32,273 bases of DNA, taken from assembly GCF_000577815.1 (NCBI RefSeq), contig NZ_CBYM010000037.1:1-32273 (forward strand), read 5' to 3'. Position numbers and translations under genes: made by a program. Shown here piece after piece: positions 24,064 through 31,420 of the stretch. Within the stretch, counting starts at the first letter, position 1. Each line of letters starts with the position of its first letter. This DNA is from Clostridium saudiense. GTDB lineage: Bacteria; Bacillota; Clostridia; Clostridiales; Clostridiaceae. The notes beneath the pieces were generated by a model that had not been told where the DNA came from, did no database searches, and saw nothing but the letters and a program-made list of their open reading frames with translations.

Positions 24064-24261
24064 CATAATAAAAATTAGAAAACATAAGTATAATTTCATT
24101 AATATTAAAAGCTTTTATAAACAAAAATAAAGAATATTTAACATAATCTTATATATCTTGCGAAGATATTTGTAAGATATGTAATTTAGGGGTAGAATAT
24201 TAATATACATAAAATATATGTTTTAGAAATATTATCAAATTTTTAAAAGTAACTTTAAACG

Positions 24262-24288
24262 TTTACTCAATAGATTTGATAATATAAT
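24262..24288 (+). promoter_or_regulatory. promoter of precursor 4
   Basis: TTTACT (24262-24267) and a perfect TATAAT (24283-24288), with a short 15-base spacer, lie 31 bases before the start codon. Confidence 0.45.
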
Positions 24289-24319
24289 TTTATTTTTAGG
24301 GTGAAAAGGAGAGAATTTT

Positions 24320-24623
24320 ATGAAGAAGGAATGGATTAATCCAAAATGTAAAAAAATTAGACGTTAAACAAACAAGTGCTTTAAGCTCTATTCAAGTGCC
24401 AGGAAATTCTACGTGCATGTTAGGACTTACTACATGGCCATCTGGCATGTTAGGGCCTACATGGAATAGTGGAGAAATAGAATGGCAATGCTCATCTATG
24501 GGGCAAGGTGCAGGGGTAAATGACCATTTACCTGATGGAGATATAAACAAAATACCTAGATGTCCATATATAGCAGCAAATAATAAAACATGTTTAGCAG
24601 GACAAGGAGTACAAAATTCATAG
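24320..24623 (+). pseudogene. RiPP precursor peptide 4, frameshifted in a poly-A run
   Basis: From ATG 24320 (after AAGGAGAG) the frame reads MKKEWINPKCKKIRR and stops at 24365. Removing one A from the seven-A run at 24350-24356 restores a 100-residue peptide with W5, P8, L13, V15 and T18 in register, continuing LDVKQTSALSS and ending QNS. The L10 position is Cys. The core has four cysteines (32, 57, 81, 91) and an internal near-repeat, MLGLTTWPSG / MLGPTWNSG. The intact leader end, core and terminal Ser after the shift argue for a recent mutation, a sequencing error or slippage, not an old relic. An internal ATG at 24396 gives an in-frame remainder but would remove the leader. Its position beside the exporter supports membership of the locus. 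Confidence 0.8.
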
Positions 24624-24780
24624 CTATATTAAAAGAGATAATTTATTAAAAAAATAAAAATTAGTAAAAAATTTTGATTTAATTGTGAAGTTGGTTTAAT
24701 ATTAGATTAGCTTTAAATAATTAATTATATAATTAAGTTATTATTTATACATTAAAAGAAATTTTAAATTAAAAGTAAAA

Positions 24781-24832
24781 ACCCAGATGTCTAATAAAAA
24801 TAATCTTTATTAGACATGTGGGTAAGTTTTTT
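24781..24832. terminator. bidirectional terminator between precursor 4 and the exporter
   Basis: ACCCA-G-ATGTCTAATAAA pairs with TTTATTAGACAT-G-TGGGT, with a single G-G mismatch. T-runs follow on both strands. It ends the minus-strand exporter and probably also the precursor 4 transcript. Confidence 0.88.
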
Positions 24833-26624
24833 ATACTAATTCATTTGCAACTTCTAAAATACTTTCTCTACTAACTTGTCTTAAATGACCTTTTTCAAGC
24901 TTCATAATTCTATTACAAATATTAAGAGCAGACGGTCTGTGAGTTATAATAATACAAGTTGGCTTGCTAGGTAAAGAACGTACAGCTTTAAGAACATTAA
25001 CTTCAGTTTCAGGATCAAGAGAAGCAGTAGCTTCATCAAGAATTAATATAGGTTTTATTCTTAAGAAAGATCTAGCAATTGCAATTCTTTGGGCTTGTCC
25101 TTCAGATATACCTACGCCTTTTTCACCAATCATAGTATCAAGTCCATCTTCAAGTTCATTAACAAAATCAATGGCACAAGCACTAGTTAATGCGGTTATA
25201 ATTTCATCATCAGTAGCGTCAGGCTTACCATAAAGAAGATTACTTCTAATACTTCCAGAAAATAATGTATTACCTTGAGGTACATAAGAAATAAGATTTC
25301 TGAAGTTCCTATTCATATCCTTAACTAGATCATCCTCACTAAGGAGTACATTACCTTTAGTTGGGTTTATTAAAGATAAAATCAACCTAATCATAGTTGT
25401 TTTACCTTCACCAGATGGACCAACAAAAGCAAGTGTTTCACCAGATTTAATAGTTAAATTGATATCATTTAAAATATAATTGTCATCCTTATATGCAAAA
25501 TAAACATTATCAAATATAATGTCAGGTCTATTAAAGAGGCATGCATCTTTATTAATGATATTATCTAATTTAATACTATCTAAAGCAACTTCTTTACTTG
25601 CAATATCATCAAGTTCCTTTTCATTGGCCATTTTTTCAACTGGAATAGCCTCTATTTCCATAAGTCTTTCTGCAGCAGCTATAGTAGAAATAAGACCAGG
25701 AATCATACTTGCTAAAGATGAAAATGGAGATTGCACTTTGCTATATAATTGAAGCATTCCTGTAAAGGTACCATAAGTAGATATCCCACTAGCTATGTTT
25801 AAAACACCCCATGTGAATATTGTAAAGTAAGCTAGAGATGAGCAAAAACTCATTGAAAGTGAAGTCATAACAGAAAGCTTAGTATTTCTCATTGCAATTC
25901 TATATTTATTATCTTGAATCTCAACAAGTCTGTGCATATTTATTTTTTCCATACAGAAAGTTTTAACAATCATTATATTTTGTATTGATTCTTGCATAAA
26001 AGATCTATATTTAACATCTTCTTCTTGAGCTTCTTTATATAAATCTTTAAGCTTTTTACTGAAAAATCTTCCTACTATAACTAAGAAAGGTCCGATGAAT
26101 ACTGCAACAAAGGCTATTGAAGGTGCCCATGTTATAAGAGTATAAAAGGATCCTACCAATGTAACAGTTAATGAAACAAGGCTTGGAATAGTTCCAAGAA
26201 TAGCAGAACTAATATTGCTTACATCTGAAGTGACTCTTGTTAATAAGCTTACTGAGTGAAATTTACTTTGTTCAAGCCAGTCACTACACTGAATATGTTG
26301 ATATATTTTTCTTTGAATATTTTGAGTAAGCTTTGTTGAGGAATGTGTGCTCATAAAAGATGTTACTGGTGATGAGAGCATGCTAATTAATGTAATAACA
26401 AGCATTATAATTAGCCATTTTATAGTTTGATCTGAATCACCACTAATTGCTGAATCTATTAATGATTTTGAGACTGTAACGTTATATATTCCAAGTAAAG
26501 AAAAAATAACATTTACTATTATTGAAAATATTAAAAATGGGATAGCTGGTTTAGCATATTTGGCCATCCATTTTATCTTTATCCAAAGCTCTTTTGTTGG
26601 TTTTAACTTTTTTATGTTTTCCAT
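24831..26624 (-). CDS. ABC exporter of the lasso D type
   Basis: A 597-residue half-transporter with an N-terminal six-helix export domain (about residues 20-320) and a C-terminal ATPase. The ATPase shows Walker A GPSGEGKT (about 402-409), Q-loop YVPQGNTLF, signature ISEGQAQR (about 506-513), Walker B ILILDE (about 526-531) and the H-loop histidine in IIITHR. The SEGQ signature is common in exporters of lasso clusters. There is no C39 peptidase domain, so leader removal must be done elsewhere, consistent with B1/B2. A linker of about 40 residues rich in Asp and Lys lies between the domains. The start is ATG 26624, preceded by AAAGGGG. It would act as a homodimer exporting the mature peptides and may give self-protection. 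It is convergent with precursor 4. Confidence 0.9.
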   Translation of the reverse strand: MENIKKLKPTKELWIKIKWMAKYAKPAIPFLIFSIIVNVIFSLLGIYNVTVSKSLIDSAISGDSDQTIKWLIIMLVITLISMLSSPVTSFMSTHSSTKLTQNIQRKIYQHIQCSDWLEQSKFHSVSLLTRVTSDVSNISSAILGTIPSLVSLTVTLVGSFYTLITWAPSIAFVAVFIGPFLVIVGRFFSKKLKDLYKEAQEEDVKYRSFMQESIQNIMIVKTFCMEKINMHRLVEIQDNKYRIAMRNTKLSVMTSLSMSFCSSLAYFTIFTWGVLNIASGISTYGTFTGMLQLYSKVQSPFSSLASMIPGLISTIAAAERLMEIEAIPVEKMANEKELDDIASKEVALDSIKLDNIINKDACLFNRPDIIFDNVYFAYKDDNYILNDINLTIKSGETLAFVGPSGEGKTTMIRLILSLINPTKGNVLLSEDDLVKDMNRNFRNLISYVPQGNTLFSGSIRSNLLYGKPDATDDEIITALTSACAIDFVNELEDGLDTMIGEKGVGISEGQAQRIAIARSFLRIKPILILDEATASLDPETEVNVLKAVRSLPSKPTCIIITHRPSALNICNRIMKLEKGHLRQVSRESILEVANELV

Positions 26625-26828
26625 GAGTTCCCCTTTCAATCTTATGTTAAGATGTAAATATTGCTTTATTAATATTTTAACATTTAAGTAAAAAACTTAC
26701 AACAAACTAAATTAAAATAGTAAAAGTTAAAGAGAAATAAAAGGTATGAAATATAAAAATGAAGATATATAAATTTTCAAATAAAAATTACTTGATTATG
26801 GAAATAAAATTGAAAAAAATATGTAAAA

Positions 26829-26855
26829 TTGTAGTATTATATGTTATTATATAAT
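26829..26855 (+). promoter_or_regulatory. promoter of the GGDEF-EAL gene
   Basis: TTGTAG (26829-26834) and a perfect TATAAT (26850-26855), with a 15-base spacer, lie about 40 bases before the start. Confidence 0.45.
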
Positions 26856-26896
26856 TAAATAGTTAGGGTGCAAATAATAGTTAATGAGGTGAAAAA

Positions 26897-29224
26897 TTGA
26901 TCTTTACAAAAAGGATGAATTTCAAATTGGTAGCAATAGGATTCATATTTATAACGCTATTAATATTTATTAATGGAGTTTTAATGAATTTGGGGCTAAA
27001 AAAGAGTATAGAAGTTACTTGTACTGCTCATTATGAAGCGGTAGATAAAAAAATTCGCTCTGATATTGAGTTACTAAAACAAGTTGTTGGCAAGCTTGCA
27101 ACTAGTGATAAGATAGTTGAAATTCTAGAAGATAATAGAACAGTTAGTGACATAAGTGTTGAAGAAAAAAAACAAGTTATTAGTGAGTTAGAAAATTTCC
27201 AATCATATTTAGAAAATTTTACATTTCTACATACCATAAATATAGTTAGCAAACCAAGTAAATACATATTTAGAAATCAAGGATTTAATAGTGACTATGA
27301 TATAATGGAAAGATCATGGATGAAAGATGAGTATTTAGATAATAAACAGGATAGCATTATTACAGATATTCATAATGATATTTATACTGGAAAAAAGTCT
27401 TTTTCAATAGTAAATTTTATTTATTCTCCAAATGATGGTGAATTTTTAGGCGCAGCTATTTTAGATGTATATCTTGATGATTTAATTAATAGTTTGGAAT
27501 CAGATTTCTATATGGGGGACCTTAATACATATATTCAATTAGATGATAATACATATTATAGTAAAAATGGAATCATAAAAGAAATAGATAATAGTAGTAG
27601 CAGTCATGTGAAGAAACTATATAATCCAATTGGCAATGAAAGTGATATTTATTTTCAATTTAATAAAAAATCTATTGCCTATTATAAAGAAATGAAAAGG
27701 ATTAATGGAATTAGAATTATAATCTTTTCTTTTGCTGGATTTATATTTGTACTAGCTTTAATTCGTATGATTAAGGTAGCATTTAGACCAGTTATTAAAT
27801 CTTTAGATAAATTAAAGGTGTTATTAAGTAATTTAGATAAAAATAATATTGATTTAGAAAATATTGATGAGTTTAAACAATTAGAGCTTATTTCAAATTC
27901 TTTAAGTAAGTCTTTTGATAAGAAAATTCAAACTTTAATTTATTATGATGAATTGACTAAATTGCCAAACAGGAAAATGTTACATTTATTATGCAGTGAA
28001 ATGATTAAGTGTAATTCTGAATTTGCACTTATATTTATTGATTTGAATAGGTTTAAATATATCAATGATGTTTTTGGACATAGTGCTGGTGATGAATTAT
28101 TAATTAGTTTTAGTGATAGATTACAAAAAGTTTTAGACGAAAAAGGAATTGTAACGAGATATTCTGGGGATGAATTTATTATTATTTATCATTCTTATGA
28201 AGGAAATGAAGAGCTTCAGAAGTTTTATAATGAAAAGTTACTTGCAGAATTCAATGAACCTATAGAGTTTAATAATACTAAAATAATAGTTGAATTTTCT
28301 GCTGGAGTTGCTGTTTATCCAAAGGATGCAGAAACATTTAATGATTTAATTGATAAAAGTGATTTTATGATGTATTCTGCAAAGGAGAATTTCAAAAATC
28401 AAAAGCTTGTATTCTTTAATGATGATATGTATAGTAATATAATTAAGATTGAAAATATTAAGGAACAGCTTAAAAGTGCAGTTGATAATCATGAGTTTGT
28501 TTTATATTATCAACCTATAGTAAATGAAGATAAGATAGTTAAAAAGGTTGAAGCACTTATTAGATGGAACAATAAAGAACTTGGATTTGTTTCGCCAATG
28601 GATTTTATACCTTATGCAGAGGAATCAGGAGAAATTGTTAAGATAGGTTATTGGATAATAGAAGAAGTATTTAAGAATTTAAATGAATTTAAAAATGGCC
28701 AAGAGAATATTCAAATTAGTATAAATGTATCTCCGATTCAGCTTATGGAATTTTATTTTGCCGAAAATGTTAAGGAGATTGCAAATAAGTATAATGTTGA
28801 TTTATCACAAATTTGCTTTGAAATTACTGAATCTGTAGTTTTAGAAGAAAATATTATTGTTTATGATAATATACATTTACTTGATAATTTTGGAGCTAAG
28901 CTTGCTCTTGATGATTTTGGAACTGGTTATGCATCTTTCAGTTATTTAAAGAAGTATAATTTAAATATTCTTAAAATTGATAAGATATTTATTGATGGTG
29001 GAAAAAATATTGATTATAAGATAGTTAATAATATAAAAAATATTGCTCATTTATTAGATATGAAAACTGTAATTGAAGGTGTTGAAACTGAAGAACAGTT
29101 TAATACTTTAAGTGAAATAGGATGCGATTATTTCCAAGGATACTATTTCTCTAAGCCAGTACCTTTAGATGAATTAAAGAAAGCCTTAAGTTGTGATAGG
29201 ACTGGAACCGGTGACAATTTCTAA
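26897..29224 (+). CDS. membrane sensor with Cache-like, GGDEF and EAL domains
   Basis: A 775-residue cyclic-di-GMP signalling protein. Helix 1 (about 10-32) and helix 2 (about 272-292) enclose an extracellular domain of about 235 residues that looks like a dCache sensor. The GGDEF domain has DELTKLPNR, FIDLNRFKYINDVFGHSAGDE and the active-site loop SGDEF (423-427). The upstream RxxD inhibitory site is missing. The EAL domain is complete: EALIRW (552-557), INVSP, FEITES, LDDFGTGYASF, LKID, EGVET and QGYYFSKP, so phosphodiesterase activity is expected. SGDEF may still be active or may only bind GTP to stimulate the EAL domain. The start is TTG 26897 with GAGGTG five bases upstream; the next ATG (26915) is too far from it. 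It has its own promoter and no clear link to the peptide locus. Confidence 0.9.
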   Translation: MIFTKRMNFKLVAIGFIFITLLIFINGVLMNLGLKKSIEVTCTAHYEAVDKKIRSDIELLKQVVGKLATSDKIVEILEDNRTVSDISVEEKKQVISELENFQSYLENFTFLHTINIVSKPSKYIFRNQGFNSDYDIMERSWMKDEYLDNKQDSIITDIHNDIYTGKKSFSIVNFIYSPNDGEFLGAAILDVYLDDLINSLESDFYMGDLNTYIQLDDNTYYSKNGIIKEIDNSSSSHVKKLYNPIGNESDIYFQFNKKSIAYYKEMKRINGIRIIIFSFAGFIFVLALIRMIKVAFRPVIKSLDKLKVLLSNLDKNNIDLENIDEFKQLELISNSLSKSFDKKIQTLIYYDELTKLPNRKMLHLLCSEMIKCNSEFALIFIDLNRFKYINDVFGHSAGDELLISFSDRLQKVLDEKGIVTRYSGDEFIIIYHSYEGNEELQKFYNEKLLAEFNEPIEFNNTKIIVEFSAGVAVYPKDAETFNDLIDKSDFMMYSAKENFKNQKLVFFNDDMYSNIIKIENIKEQLKSAVDNHEFVLYYQPIVNEDKIVKKVEALIRWNNKELGFVSPMDFIPYAEESGEIVKIGYWIIEEVFKNLNEFKNGQENIQISINVSPIQLMEFYFAENVKEIANKYNVDLSQICFEITESVVLEENIIVYDNIHLLDNFGAKLALDDFGTGYASFSYLKKYNLNILKIDKIFIDGGKNIDYKIVNNIKNIAHLLDMKTVIEGVETEEQFNTLSEIGCDYFQGYYFSKPVPLDELKKALSCDRTGTGDNF

Positions 29225-29406
29225 GTGATAAGATTAAAAGGCCTGGAAAATAAGAAGTGGCATATGAGAAACTTAGCAAGTGGCAGGCTTAGGATGGGGA
29301 TTTTGGCTAACTAAATTTAAAATTTAGAGTATTAAAAATGAAACTCATTATCCTAAAGCCCAGGAGTAAGTTCTACTGACTAAATCGAAGATTTAGAGTA
29401 TCACTT
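29223..29406 (+). ncRNA. candidate structured RNA in the 3' region of the GGDEF-EAL gene
   Basis: AAGTGATA (29223-29230) pairs perfectly with TATCACTT (29399-29406) and closes a domain of about 185 bases. Inside are CCTGG/CCAGG (29242-29246 with 29360-29364), GGCTTAGGAT with ATCCTAAAGCC (29286-29295 with 29350-29360, one bulge, sharing one base with the previous helix) and two small hairpins of similar sequence. These hairpins are CTAAATT-AATTTAG (29311-29327) and CTAAATC-GAA-GATTTAG (29380-29396), both followed by AGTAT. AAGTGGCA occurs twice. The domain is more GC-rich than the surrounding spacers and ends just before a terminator. I do not recognise the class. It could also be a folded 3' UTR. 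Confidence 0.45.
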
Positions 29407-29408
29407 AA

Positions 29409-29451
29409 AAAAGCAGGTACAAAATAGTAAGATTATTTTGTACCTGCTTTT
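29409..29451. terminator. strong bidirectional terminator
   Basis: AAAAGCAGGTACAAAATA pairs with TATTTTGTACCTGCTTTT (18 bp) around a seven-base loop. It ends the GGDEF-EAL/structured region transcript on the plus strand and the small two-gene operon on the minus strand. Confidence 0.9.
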
Positions 29452-29467
29452 CACTTTGAGGTGCTAA

Positions 29468-29635
29468 CTAAAACAAAGAGTTTTGTTTGCCGTTTTGTTG
29501 TTGAATAGTTTCTTTGCTCTTATTATTCAAGCTTCCAAGAGGACTGTTAAAACTATTTAGAGGATTAGGAAGTTCGGTATTGCTAGAAGGTGTAATCCCT
29601 CTAATTCTTTTTTTCTTATCATTAGTTTTAGCCAT
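29468..29635 (-). CDS. small basic hypothetical protein (55 aa)
   Basis: A 55-residue protein beginning MAKTNDKKKRIRGITPSSN and ending GKQNSLF. The ATG at 29635 is preceded by AAAGGAG with seven bases of spacing, so translation is well supported even though the gene is short. It is rich in Asn, Ser, Lys and Pro with no hydrophobic segment and looks disordered (PNPLNSFNSPLGSLNN). It lies 51 bases behind the acidic small gene at 29687-29884, so the two form an operon, and it ends at the strong terminator. I do not recognise it. Small, low-complexity proteins of this kind in clostridia are often spore-associated, but this is a guess. Confidence 0.65.
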   Translation of the reverse strand: MAKTNDKKKRIRGITPSSNTELPNPLNSFNSPLGSLNNKSKETIQQQNGKQNSLF

Positions 29636-29686
29636 GACATATCTCCTTTAATTAATACCTAGCTTAAATGGCAAGTAGTTTATAAG

Positions 29687-29884
29687 TTAGATATCAGAAT
29701 CGTCGTAAAGATCGCCAATATAGTCAAATTCGCTATAAGCGATATTATTAACTACAATTGGATCAGCTTCAGATTTTGAAGTATCTGTATCCGATTTTAT
29801 TGACGAATTATTTACTAATGATTCGCTGGCAGGATCATAATAACTTCTTACGTGTGGCAAATAAACGTTAGACTTATCCTTCAA
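29687..29884 (-). CDS. small acidic hypothetical protein (65 aa)
   Basis: A 65-residue protein starting from TTG with a strong GAGGAGGG ribosome site seven bases upstream. The sequence is acidic and Ser/Asp-rich (SSIKSDTDTSKSEAD) with an acidic, aromatic C-terminus (FDYIGDLYDDSDI) and no membrane helix. It is the first gene of a two-gene minus-strand operon whose second product is basic, so the two might interact. The 5' leader contains three strong hairpins (29924-30078). I do not recognise the family. Confidence 0.62.
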   Translation of the reverse strand: MKDKSNVYLPHVRSYYDPASESLVNNSSIKSDTDTSKSEADPIVVNNIAYSEFDYIGDLYDDSDI

Positions 29885-29923
29885 GATTATCCCTCCTCGA
29901 ATTTTATTTGGATAAGGTTTAGT

Positions 29924-30078
29924 TTATCTGATGGCTAGCTTATGTAACACTTCCACCTGTTGAGTTGGAAGATAACAACAGTTAGCCATTAGATAATGAA
30001 TTCTAACTTCAAGATGAAGTTTTAACTCCATCTTAAGATAAGAATTCAGTTTATATTTTCGATAGCCTAAGAAAATAT
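29924..30078 (-). promoter_or_regulatory. hairpin-rich leader upstream of the small two-gene operon
   Basis: Three successive stem-loops. The first is a 16-bp stem (29924-29939 with 29981-29996, two G-U pairs) enclosing CTTCCA/TGGAAG (29950-29955 with 29966-29971). The second is a long imperfect hairpin at 29998-30047 closed by GAATTCT/AGAATTC. The third is ATATTTTC/GAAAATAT (30053-30078). Within the first, CTGTTG (29957-29962) can pair instead with CAACAG (29976-29981), giving an alternative fold. It begins about 40 bases upstream of the TTG start on the minus strand. It may be a cis-acting RNA; the rest of the stretch to 30284 has no gene. Confidence 0.45.
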
Positions 30079-30284
30079 ATTCCTAACCATATTAGTATTA
30101 TTTGATGGACAGGTAATAAATATACTTGGATATATGAGGAAAAGGTTAGCAAATAAAATCTGAAAAATAGTCACTTAATAATAAATAAATATAATTGTTT
30201 TTATTATAGCTATAGGATAAAATAGGAATGAATTTAAAATAAAATGTTTACAGTGGAATTTTGATATAAAAGGAGAGTAAAGTG

Positions 30285-31220
30285 ATGTATCCAATAAGAT
30301 TTGAGAACCTTTATTATGATAAAATATGGGGCGGAAGAGATTTAGAAGAATTTAGAACAAATTTACCACAAGGTGATATTGGTGAGAGCTGGGATATTGC
30401 TTGTCATCCAAATGGAACAGGAATAGTTGCAAATGGTGAATTAAAAGGAAAATCATTTACTGAAATAATTGAAGAGTTTGGACATTCATTAGTTGGTACT
30501 AAGGTTAGCACAGAAAAATTCCCTCTATTAGTTAAGTTAATTAACTCAAGAGAAAAACTTTCTGTACAAGTACACCCAGGTGATGAATATGCGAAGAGAG
30601 TTGAAAATGAATTTGGTAAAACTGAAGCTTGGTATGTTGTTGCAGCTAAGCCAGGAGCTAAATTGATCGTTGGGACAAAAAACTGTGATAAAGCTGTATT
30701 TGCTAAAGCAATTGAAGAAGGAAAGTGTGAAGATTACTTAAATGTTGTTGATGTTAAAAAAGGTGATTGTTTCTTAATTAATAGTGGACTAGTTCATGCT
30801 ATTTGTGAAGGATTAATAATTGCTGAAATTCAACAAAATTCAGATGTAACATATAGGGTTTATGATTATGGAAGACCAAGAGAAATTCATGTTGAAAAAT
30901 CTCTTGATGTAATTAACTTTGATTTAGAAGCAGCAAATTTATCTAATAACGAAGTTGTTAAATTTGATGGATTCTCAAAGGTTGATTTTTGTGAAAATAA
31001 GTATTTTGGAATGAAGAAAATCAATGTTGAAAGTGAATGGGCTGATTGTAGCAATGAAGAAAAGTTCTTCATTTTGACATGTGTTGAAGGTAATGGAACT
31101 ATCGAAGGTGAAGGTTTCTCAGAAGAAATCAAAATGGGAGATAGTTATTTAATTCCAGCTACTTTAGGAAAGTATGTTGTAAAAGGAAATGTTGAAGTAA
31201 TTAAAAGTTACCCAATGTAA
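30285..31220 (+). CDS. manA: mannose-6-phosphate isomerase, class I
   Basis: A cupin metalloenzyme of about 311 residues that interconverts mannose 6-phosphate and fructose 6-phosphate in the cytoplasm, feeding mannose use or GDP-mannose for glycans. Family motifs are clear: Y/DKIWGGRDL near the N-terminus, IGESWDIACH, FPLLVKLINSREKLSVQVHPGD (metal-binding Gln and His in QVHP), GKTEAWYV (with the metal-binding Glu), GLVHAICEG (metal-binding His) and IAEIQQNSDVTYRVYDYGR. The length is that of the short Bacillus/Clostridium form. ATG 30285 is preferred over the adjacent GTG 30282; AGGAG lies nine bases before the ATG. It is monocistronic. Confidence 0.95.
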   Translation: MYPIRFENLYYDKIWGGRDLEEFRTNLPQGDIGESWDIACHPNGTGIVANGELKGKSFTEIIEEFGHSLVGTKVSTEKFPLLVKLINSREKLSVQVHPGDEYAKRVENEFGKTEAWYVVAAKPGAKLIVGTKNCDKAVFAKAIEEGKCEDYLNVVDVKKGDCFLINSGLVHAICEGLIIAEIQQNSDVTYRVYDYGRPREIHVEKSLDVINFDLEAANLSNNEVVKFDGFSKVDFCENKYFGMKKINVESEWADCSNEEKFFILTCVEGNGTIEGEGFSEEIKMGDSYLIPATLGKYVVKGNVEVIKSYPM

Positions 31221-31329
31221 TTTTTATAAGTCCACTAAATGAAAACACAATTTATAAAATTACCTACATATAAATTATAGAATAGTATAATCTATATGTA
31301 GGGATATCATAAAATAGCAAAAATTGTCG

Positions 31330-31357
31330 TTGAAAAATATAATAGTTATGGTATAAT
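31330..31357 (+). promoter_or_regulatory. promoter of the P-loop protein gene
   Basis: TTGAAA (31330-31335) and a perfect TATAAT (31352-31357), spaced 16 bases, lie about 64 bases before the start codon. Confidence 0.65.
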
Positions 31358-31420
31358 TAAATTTCTCAAGGATACGAATAAAAAAATGAAATTTTATATA
31401 AATATTTGGAGGAATTGCCG

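Larger units (their letters stand above)
24014..24319 (+). other. intergenic region upstream of precursor 4
   Basis: About 300 AT-rich bases without a gene. It holds the YfhO terminator (24019-24063) and the precursor 4 promoter (24262-24288). The conserved operator block found before the kinase and B1 genes is not seen here. Confidence 0.6.

Noticed and set aside
24396..24623. Precursor 4 beginning at the internal ATG
   Set aside because: That start has no ribosome site and would delete the leader. The upstream ATG with AAGGAGAG and the restored frame explain the gene better.
26625..26639. Upstream ATT start for the ABC exporter
   Set aside because: The ribosome site AAAGGGG lies between it and ATG 26624, so the ATG is the real start.
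31263..31302. Terminator after manA
   Set aside because: CCTACATATA and TATATGTAGG can pair, but the loop is long and no T-run follows, so it is not called a terminator.
31406..31420. TTG start for the P-loop protein
   Set aside because: The TTG overlaps the GGAGG ribosome site that clearly serves the ATG at 31421.
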